DNA from: Planctomycetota bacterium
GTDB taxonomy: Bacteria > Planctomycetota > JACOTG01 > JAJDCM01
NCBI GenBank assembly: GCA_029260825.1
Contig: JAJDCM010000082.1
Coordinates: 1-37,915, forward strand
Direction: 5' to 3'
Length of the DNA: 37,915 nucleotides
Part shown: piece after piece, positions 32,359 to 37,915 of the stretch
Layout of the letters: each line of letters begins with the position of its first letter
Position numbering within the stretch: position 1 is the first letter of the stretch
The notes under the pieces: generated by a model
The model's database searches: none
Told to the model about the DNA's origin: nothing
Seen by the model: the letters and a program-made list of their open reading frames with translations, nothing else
Program-made: the position numbers and the translations under genes

Positions 32359-34017
32359 ATGATGCTCGCCGACCTCTCCGCCGCCTCCGTCTCGAAGACT
32401 CCGGCCAAAGTCGCTGGGATCTTGCCGACTTTCATCTTCTGCTCGGTCTTGGGCGGTTTTGGCATCCTGGGTTTCATTCTTGTCTGCTCCCTGACGTCGA
32501 AGTTTGGTCCTGGCATCACGACTGACTCCGTGAAATATCTTTCCTGTGCAGAGGGCCTTCGGGGGGGGGAGCTGGCTTTTACCGTTTTTGATGGTAGTCA
32601 CTACGATCAATGGCCACCTCTGTACCCGGCTCTACTTGCCTTCCTCATTCCGATTCTGGGGAGTGTCGAGGCTAGCAGCCAGTTCCTCAATGCTGCCTGT
32701 TTTGGAAGCCTGATCATGGCCGCTGGTTTCTTCCTGAACCGATATTGCGCGTCGCGGTGGTGTGTCTGGCTTGGCGTCCTGTCGGTTTGTCTGAACTTCT
32801 CTCTCTGCCAGGTCAGTTCCTACGCCATGAGTGAGCCGCTCTTCAATCTCCTTATTCTAGGCACTCTCCTGGCACTTGATCGTTTCCTTGAGCGGCCCGA
32901 TGCTCTGACTTTTACCGGCTTGATCTTCTTCTCCAGTGCAGCGTGTTTGACTCGCTATCTGGGTGTTGCCTTCGTCCTGACTGCTGTGACACTGATGTTC
33001 GTCCAGCGGATTGGAGTCAAGACGATTCTTGCGTATGCCGTCTCGGCAAGCCTTCCCCTGTTGCTTTGGGTTGCCAATATCTATTCGTTTTCTGGTTCTC
33101 TTGGAAGCGGGAGATTTGCAGCACAACGTGGTTTTTGGGAGAACCTCGGCGATGCATTCATGGTGTTCACTTCTCTTGGGGCGAGTGATCAGCGTGGATC
33201 GATCCTCGGATTTGCTTCGCGAGCCTTGGTCTTGGGCATTTTCTTGATCGCGTTCTTTTCCTGGAGAAGGAAGAGGAGAGCGGCCATGAAGAAGGGGATT
33301 ACGCTCCCGGTCTGGCCACGGTCCGCAATGCTTTTTTGCGCGATGTACACGGTCATCTTGGTGGTGACCGTTTCCTTGGTGAAATGCGATTCGATTACCG
33401 GGCGGTTCTTTACTCCTGTTGCCGCCCCGATGATCTTGGTTCTTTGTTGGTTGCTTGCAGCGGGAAAAAAGGGCCTGGAAGACTCTTCCCTTGGCAGGAA
33501 ATGGGCCTGGTGGGGGGGATACGGGGCTTTAGCAGGATTGACCGTGGTTCTGTCCGGATGGCAGTTGATCAACTACTCGTCTTTCGTTCAGAGCCGCGGG
33601 GCTGGCGGCTACAATACGAAAAGTTGGCGAGAGTCTGAACTGGTCCGGTGGATTCAAGAGAATCCATTGGAAGGGGAGGTCTATTCTAACGCACCTCCCG
33701 CTCTCTATTGGTTGACAGGTCAGGTCTCAACCCGGATGGCCCGGCGACCAGAAGAGCTGCAGGAGTTTGAGGACAACCCGAACGGCGAGGCCGCCAGTAC
33801 CTGGCTCTCTTCGACTATCTTGAGGATCGCGGAGGTGTGTCTCGTCGAGGACTGCAGATGGCCGAAAAGTATGGGGAGCTTCTTGGTTTTGTGGAGGTGC
33901 GATCGTTTCCGGATGGAAAAATTCTATGGCGTCCCGAGGGCGGACGATAGAGAGGGCCGCAGGTCGAACACCATGATGATGCTGTCTTCAAAGAACGGTG
34001 TTGAGTACCGGGATTGA
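32359..34017 (+). CDS. GT-C-type glycosyltransferase-like membrane protein, C-terminus frameshifted
   Basis: This polytopic protein (552 aa as read) has about ten membrane segments. The N-terminal loop after the first helix has SDSVKYLSCAEGL...DQWPPLYPALLA, the acidic-residue plus PPLYP pattern of family GT39/ArnT-like enzymes that use polyprenyl-phosphate sugars. The LTRYLGVAFVL region and several aromatic-rich helices also fit. Substrate and acceptor are unknown. Near 33795 the frame changes: as read the last ~75 residues are unnatural (Met-rich, odd composition). The alternate frame continues as YLALFDYLEDRGG... to TAG at 33950, which looks like the true end. Restoring one base near 33794 would rejoin them. 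Convergent with the next gene. Confidence 0.8.
   Translation: MMLADLSAASVSKTPAKVAGILPTFIFCSVLGGFGILGFILVCSLTSKFGPGITTDSVKYLSCAEGLRGGELAFTVFDGSHYDQWPPLYPALLAFLIPILGSVEASSQFLNAACFGSLIMAAGFFLNRYCASRWCVWLGVLSVCLNFSLCQVSSYAMSEPLFNLLILGTLLALDRFLERPDALTFTGLIFFSSAACLTRYLGVAFVLTAVTLMFVQRIGVKTILAYAVSASLPLLLWVANIYSFSGSLGSGRFAAQRGFWENLGDAFMVFTSLGASDQRGSILGFASRALVLGIFLIAFFSWRRKRRAAMKKGITLPVWPRSAMLFCAMYTVILVVTVSLVKCDSITGRFFTPVAAPMILVLCWLLAAGKKGLEDSSLGRKWAWWGGYGALAGLTVVLSGWQLINYSSFVQSRGAGGYNTKSWRESELVRWIQENPLEGEVYSNAPPALYWLTGQVSTRMARRPEELQEFEDNPNGEAASTWLSSTILRIAEVCLVEDCRWPKSMGSFLVLWRCDRFRMEKFYGVPRADDREGRRSNTMMMLSSKNGVEYRD
33795..33950 (+). pseudogene. Displaced C-terminal piece of the 32359 membrane protein
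   Basis: In the +2 frame this segment encodes QYLALFDYLEDRGG, then a LQMAEKYGELLGFVEVRSF strand and an end in LWRPEGGR at a TAG. Composition and hydrophobic pattern are those of a real protein end, and this end reduces the overlap with the convergent gene to 27 bases. Confidence 0.6.
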
Positions 34018-35597
34018 TATCGGGTCATCCAGGATGTCATCGGGGAGGTCACTGGTTCTGGTTGCACGTTCGCACCGGACGGAAGCTCTTGGGCCAGGTT
34101 CTTGTGGAGGATGACAAAGTCGATTCTCCTCTCCTTCATTCTGTCCCAATCATCGAGCCAGACGTAGTTCTTGAAGTGTCGAGTTAGATCGGGAGATAAC
34201 TCGCCCTCCCGGGGTTTGTTCAAATTCCCGACGAAGCCAACGAGCATTGTCTGTCGGTGCTTCTCTTGATAGCCCCCGTAAACGTTTCTTGACCACTCCG
34301 GATACCAGGGTGCCTCAACGATGCGAAGGCTCCCCCGCGGTTGTTGGCGCAGGAAGTTGTAGAACTCCGAGGAAAGCTCCGGCTTCAGATGGCCCTGGGC
34401 CTTCGGATGATAGCTGTATTGATAGATGGCGTGGTTGGTCCAGTTGTTGGGATGAAAGTATGTTCGCTGAATGGGGCCGGCAAGAAAGAGACCTGTCAGA
34501 ACGAAAAGGGCAGTTGCTCCCTGGAGCCTCGAAGAAGTGATCCTGGCGATCTTGCCGTCCAGCTCGTCGATTCCGCAGGCGAAGAACGAAAGAAGGATGA
34601 ACAAGCAGGGCAAGCAATACCGGAGGAAAATGACCGGATCGTTGACCTGGGAAGGATGGACGAGGATCGTTGCCGCGACCTGGGTAAGTCCGAGTAGCAG
34701 AAGATAGACAGTGAATCCTTGCTGTTTTCGAAAACCGGTGAGAACTCCCCAGATCAGAAGGAACAGGGCGGGCAAGACGATCCAGGGAACATGGGTTCCA
34801 AAGCTCAGCTTGGTGCTTCCGATGATCGTGGCAAGGCCGATCTTGCCTCCTCCTACCTTCTCCGAAAGGTTTGCTCCATCGTAGAAAAACGGCACCCCAA
34901 GAAGCAGAACGAGTCCAAGAGCGATCAACTCAGATGCAAAGAGCATGCCCCGGAGCTTTGAGCGGGCAGCCTTCCCTTGCTTGCAGATTGCCCAGAATCC
35001 AAGAAGAATCGGTGGCATCAACATCATGGGGAGTGTCGTGAGATGAAAGTACGGGGCCAGGATTGCGCAGGTAACCCAGATCCAGGGGGGCGTCTCTTTG
35101 GAAGACTGAAACCATCGAAAGAGTGCCAGGATACCGACAAAGGCGGCCGCCGAGGCAATCATGTACGGGCGGGCGTAGCGACTGTAGTAAATGAACGTGG
35201 GCGATATCGCAAGAAGGGCGGTGAGAGTGATCGTCGTCCCCTGGCTGAAGAGCTTGCGAACAGTCCAGGGGCAGACAAGAAGGGCAAAAATGCCAAACAG
35301 CAAGACCGGGGCCCTCATCGTCCATTCGCTGATCAATCCGAGATCGATCGTGGTCTTGTAGAAGAGAGTCAGGGGAATGCAGTGATCGGAATGTCCAAAA
35401 TGGGAGAGAATAAATCCATACGACCGAGAAGCTGCTACTCGGAGTGCATGCAGTTCATCGTCGGCAACAATCTGCCCTCCAATTGCATCGAGGCGCAACG
35501 CTCCTCCGATGAAAAGAACCGCAAGAATTCCAGTGATCGTTGAGGTGGATCGGATGCGGGAGGAGGTTTTTATTTCAGAGGTCGTTGCTTGATTCAT
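33924..35597 (-). CDS. GT39-like polytopic membrane protein
   Basis: This 557-aa protein has an N-terminal helix (TGILAVLFIGGALRLDAIGG) followed by an acidic DDELHALR loop, the position of the catalytic Asp/Glu in GT-C glycosyltransferases. YYSRYARPYMI, a typical block of bacterial GT39-like proteins, follows, then about ten further membrane segments. The C-terminal ~150 residues are soluble and probably periplasmic. Expected to transfer a sugar from a polyprenyl-phosphate donor, but the acceptor is unknown. Its ATG overlaps the cyclase stop (TAATG), so it is translationally coupled to the cAMP-signalling genes upstream. Confidence 0.8.
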   Translation of the reverse strand: MNQATTSEIKTSSRIRSTSTITGILAVLFIGGALRLDAIGGQIVADDELHALRVAASRSYGFILSHFGHSDHCIPLTLFYKTTIDLGLISEWTMRAPVLLFGIFALLVCPWTVRKLFSQGTTITLTALLAISPTFIYYSRYARPYMIASAAAFVGILALFRWFQSSKETPPWIWVTCAILAPYFHLTTLPMMLMPPILLGFWAICKQGKAARSKLRGMLFASELIALGLVLLLGVPFFYDGANLSEKVGGGKIGLATIIGSTKLSFGTHVPWIVLPALFLLIWGVLTGFRKQQGFTVYLLLLGLTQVAATILVHPSQVNDPVIFLRYCLPCLFILLSFFACGIDELDGKIARITSSRLQGATALFVLTGLFLAGPIQRTYFHPNNWTNHAIYQYSYHPKAQGHLKPELSSEFYNFLRQQPRGSLRIVEAPWYPEWSRNVYGGYQEKHRQTMLVGFVGNLNKPREGELSPDLTRHFKNYVWLDDWDRMKERRIDFVILHKNLAQELPSGANVQPEPVTSPMTSWMTRYQSRYSTPFFEDSIIMVFDLRPSLSSALGTP

Positions 35598-37141
35598 TAC
35601 TTGACGGTAAGCATCGCTACTCCGGTCCAGTTCTCGGGCTTCCCATCACGGATGAAGATCTCACACCGTTTCTGTTGCAGCAGCGCTGCCTTGTCTGCTG
35701 GATTTTCTTTCCGGACCGCCCTGAATTCCTTCAAGGCTTGCTTGAAATCTCCGCGCTTGTAGGCCTCGAACCCGTTCGAATAGGCAGACGCCGTGGCGCT
35801 CTTTCGCTTCCGTTGATCTTCGTCGTCGCCGGCGAAGACTTCGATGATTCCGATCGGTTTCTCTTTCCCTTTTACCTGGACAAGATCGAGCCATCTCTGG
35901 TCATATTCCTCCGGGTGCGAAAGTCGGGAGAGAGTGTCGGAAGAAATGAGGATAGACGCTCCATAAAGTTTGGTGAGGCCTTCAATCCGGGAAGAGAGGT
36001 TGACCGAATCGGAAATCACCGTACCTTCCATTCTCTCCTTGAAGCCGATCATGCCCAGCATCAGGACACCGGAGTGAATCCCGGCTCCTACTCGAAGAGG
36101 AGAAATACCCTTCGGTCCCAGAGTAGAATTGAAGCCTCGAACCGCCTCTTGTAAGGCAATCGCCGCCCGAAGCCCCGTGTCCGCACCATGGGGAAAAAGG
36201 GCCATGATCGCATCTCCGATGTACTTGTCGATGAACCCGCCGTTCTGTCGGATTGCCGGAGCTACATGGGAGAGATAGTCGTTGATGAAGTCAAAATTCT
36301 CCTTGGGGCTCATGTTCTCCGAGATGTTCGTAAAGCCTCGAATGTCGGAAAACAGAACCGTCATCTCTCGCTGAACTTGATCTCCCAGTTGGGCATCCTC
36401 GAGTCGTTCTCGCCCCAGAAATGTCAGGAACTCCTGGGGCACGAAGCGAGCGAAGGATCGAGCCATGTTCTCCACAGACCGGTAGAGGCTCGCATTCTCG
36501 AATGCATTCCCCACGAACCCGGCAACAGATTGAAGAGTGTGAACATCTCCTTCATCCAGAGGGGGATAAAATGGCTTTTGTTCTCTTGTGCGGCCAATGA
36601 TGAGCATTGCTTCCGGCTGCTGATTGGACAGGACGGGAACGCAAACAAAGTACGGGAAGCCAAGTTTCTCTCGAAGAGAAAGGAGTGGGGCCGTTTCTTC
36701 GGTAGTTTTGACCGAAAGAAGATGGGCTCCCGGGGCCAGAAGCTCGGGAGAGAATTGAACCTCGGCATCTTTCAGGGCGGTAATCACTTCATCCTCGAAA
36801 CCCAGGTGGACTACCGGATGAAAGCATTCACGGTTCTTGGATGGAAGCAATCCGACCACTCGATCCATCTTCAGAAGATTTCGCACGGTTGAGAGAGCTC
36901 GATCGAGAATCTCCTCCGCATCGAGATCCGAGTAGATGATCTTCTCGAGCTCGCTCAGTAAAGCGAGACCTTGCTTGCGCTGCTCGGAAAGACGTTTTGT
37001 GCGAGAGAGCTGCGAATCGACCGTGATCGCATGACCGGCGAGCTCGTCGGTGTGCTTGCGGTAGTACGCATTCTCTTTTTCGAGATCGATGATCCTTCTT
37101 CGGGCGTCGTCAAGAGATTTCGGCGGATCGCTTGAGCTCAT
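35597..37141 (-). CDS. Class III adenylate cyclase with N-terminal coiled coil, GAF-like domain and C-terminal TPR-like tail
   Basis: This 514-aa soluble enzyme makes cAMP from ATP. Residues ~10-65 form a coiled coil, followed by a GAF-like sensor (DLDAEEILDRALSTVRNLL...GFPYFVCVPVL...ALLIIGRT-type strands). A signalling helix then leads to the cyclase domain: metal-binding Asp residues in VLFSDIRGFT and KYIGDAIMALF, the adenine-reading Lys of DKYIGD and Asp of VISDSVN, and Asn/Arg of VNLSSR. All catalytic residues are present, so it should be active and specific for ATP. The end (FEAYKRGDFKQALKEF) is TPR-like. The ATG overlaps the stop of the FIST gene (ATGA). A long in-frame extension upstream is rejected because it lies antiparallel to coding sense of that gene. 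Confidence 0.93.
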   Translation of the reverse strand: MSSSDPPKSLDDARRRIIDLEKENAYYRKHTDELAGHAITVDSQLSRTKRLSEQRKQGLALLSELEKIIYSDLDAEEILDRALSTVRNLLKMDRVVGLLPSKNRECFHPVVHLGFEDEVITALKDAEVQFSPELLAPGAHLLSVKTTEETAPLLSLREKLGFPYFVCVPVLSNQQPEAMLIIGRTREQKPFYPPLDEGDVHTLQSVAGFVGNAFENASLYRSVENMARSFARFVPQEFLTFLGRERLEDAQLGDQVQREMTVLFSDIRGFTNISENMSPKENFDFINDYLSHVAPAIRQNGGFIDKYIGDAIMALFPHGADTGLRAAIALQEAVRGFNSTLGPKGISPLRVGAGIHSGVLMLGMIGFKERMEGTVISDSVNLSSRIEGLTKLYGASILISSDTLSRLSHPEEYDQRWLDLVQVKGKEKPIGIIEVFAGDDEDQRKRKSATASAYSNGFEAYKRGDFKQALKEFRAVRKENPADKAALLQQKRCEIFIRDGKPENWTGVAMLTVK

Positions 37142-37915
37142 TTGCTTTTGCTTTCTCCCGTTGTAAAGAGACAGAAGACTCCGGTCCAATCCAGAGGCTG
37201 AACCGATCCTCCGACCGGCGCAATCTCCACGCCGGAATAGATCCCGAACAGCGGGATTTCCCGGGGGAGTGCTTTTTGTACCTCGACGGCTTCTTCTTCG
37301 TCCATCCCACAATACGCGGCGGCTCGACCCGCACAATCGATATAGAAGGCAAAGAGGGGAGAGCGAGAGGAGGTCCGGGCCAGAATCTCTTGAATCCGCT
37401 CTTCGATGTACTGAAAGCCGAGGCTTCTGCGCATCAGCTGCACCTCGGTTCCGGCGGTGAGGTCGGTCTCGAACATGACCAGCCCTTTTCTCTCCGCGTC
37501 GACTCCGATGCACATTCGATTGGCATAGTCTTCTTCTCTGTACTCCCCGAACTTTTCCCCCTTGTTGACTCCAAGAGTGACGAAGAAGGCATAGTCTTCC
37601 CAGGAAAGCCCGGCCTGAGGACCAAGGAGTTCGGCGATCACGTCAAGGGCGGGTCGGTGATCGATTTCAAGAAGGGTTGCTCCATCTGTTTTGGTGATGA
37701 GATGATAACCGCCGGCAGGGCGGCAACCGTGGAGAATAGTGATATCCATCTGGATGTCGCCGGTAAGAAGCAGAGCTAGGAGTCTGTTGTAAATAAGAGA
37801 TGAATCCAATGCTCCGGCTGGATGGGTCGGAGCGGTACATTGCGGCTGGGTGGGGACGATCCGAAGGTTGATCGACTTTTCGAGTGCGAGAGAGTGATGG
37901 GGGCTCGGAAAGCTT
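37138..37915 (-). CDS. FIST-domain sensory protein, 5' end beyond the window
   Basis: The visible 258 residues contain the end of the FIST N domain (LIYNRLLALLLTGDIQMD), the linker GCRPAGGYHLITKTDGATLL with EIDHRPALDVIAELLG, and the complete FIST C domain ending in PLFGIYSGVEIAP with a WTGVFCLFT strand. FIST domains are predicted ligand sensors, possibly of amino acids, usually linked to signalling outputs. The frame is open to the right edge with no stop, so the N-terminus is missing; a TTG at 37809 is not a real start. The stop overlaps the cyclase ATG by four bases, implying that FIST protein and cyclase work together. Confidence 0.88.
   Translation of the reverse strand, partial: SFPSPHHSLALEKSINLRIVPTQPQCTAPTHPAGALDSSLIYNRLLALLLTGDIQMDITILHGCRPAGGYHLITKTDGATLLEIDHRPALDVIAELLGPQAGLSWEDYAFFVTLGVNKGEKFGEYREEDYANRMCIGVDAERKGLVMFETDLTAGTEVQLMRRSLGFQYIEERIQEILARTSSRSPLFAFYIDCAGRAAAYCGMDEEEAVEVQKALPREIPLFGIYSGVEIAPVGGSVQPLDWTGVFCLFTTGESKSK

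Noticed and set aside
37142..37513. N-terminal extension of the cyclase
   Set aside because: The in-frame extension overlaps the conserved FIST C domain in another frame and has arginine-rich, non-protein-like composition; ATG 37141 with the ATGA overlap is the sensible start.
1..37915. CRISPR arrays, tRNA/rRNA genes, insertion sequences
   Set aside because: No regularly spaced repeats, cloverleaf-like or rRNA-like stretches, transposase motifs or terminal inverted repeats were seen on reading.

Overview
The window reads as a ~38 kb piece of chromosome from an uncultured, environmental Gram-negative bacterium of moderately high GC content. It begins with GATC and ends on a HindIII site, and has several internal HindIII sites, so it looks like a cloned insert. 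The gene style points to Planctomycetota or a phylum with similar habits, such as Acidobacteriota. That style includes two Hanks-type Ser/Thr kinases with C-terminal TPRs, each next to an ECF sigma factor, a third ECF sigma with its own operon, an M56 membrane peptidase, a KP-43-like subtilase, a ceramidase-like lipoprotein and two GT-C glycosyltransferase-like membrane proteins. The phylum is an inference; no rRNA, tRNA, mobile element or CRISPR array was found.

Layout. 1-5.6 kb: a lipoprotein MsrA, a PLP aminotransferase, a secreted pyroglutamyl-peptidase-like protein and glucose-6-phosphate dehydrogenase (zwf). 6.0-8.4 kb: an unknown exported protein followed by a squalene/phytoene synthase whose start lies in an 11-bp tandem repeat. 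8.8-13.9 kb: a 1235-residue exported subtilase, a strong terminator and a ceramidase-like lipoprotein. 14.0-15.8 kb: a compact regulated cluster (small membrane protein, winged-helix regulator, UppS-like prenyltransferase) with two nearly identical operators. 15.8-17.3 kb: M56 peptidase and S4 RNA-binding protein. 17.4-20.7 kb: ECF sigma and kinase-TPR. 20.8-23.8 kb: FxsA and RecQ. 24.0-26.9 kb: a second sigma/kinase operon. 27.1-29.5 kb: an S9 glutamyl-endopeptidase-like enzyme. 29.6-31.8 kb: a sigma, membrane-protein and periplasmic-protein operon closed by a hairpin. 31.9-35.6 kb: a small unknown protein and two convergent GT-C-like proteins. 35.6-37.9 kb: a class III adenylate cyclase with GAF and TPR-like parts, coupled to a FIST-domain sensor that runs off the right edge.

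How it fits together. The window is mostly signal transduction and envelope or secretion functions, with only a few metabolic genes (zwf, aminotransferase, two prenyl-lipid enzymes). The most distinctive signals are regulatory. One is the repeated operator CTTTGCA-n-TGmAAAG-TACTT in front of both transcription units of the winged-helix/UppS cluster. The other is short perfect tandem repeats placed exactly on translation starts at two unrelated genes: a triplicated Shine-Dalgarno at 3881-3910 and a triplicated ATG at 7354-7386. Two genes appear to have displaced C-termini (kinase at 20.67 kb, GT-C protein at 33.8 kb), either real frameshifts or sequencing errors.
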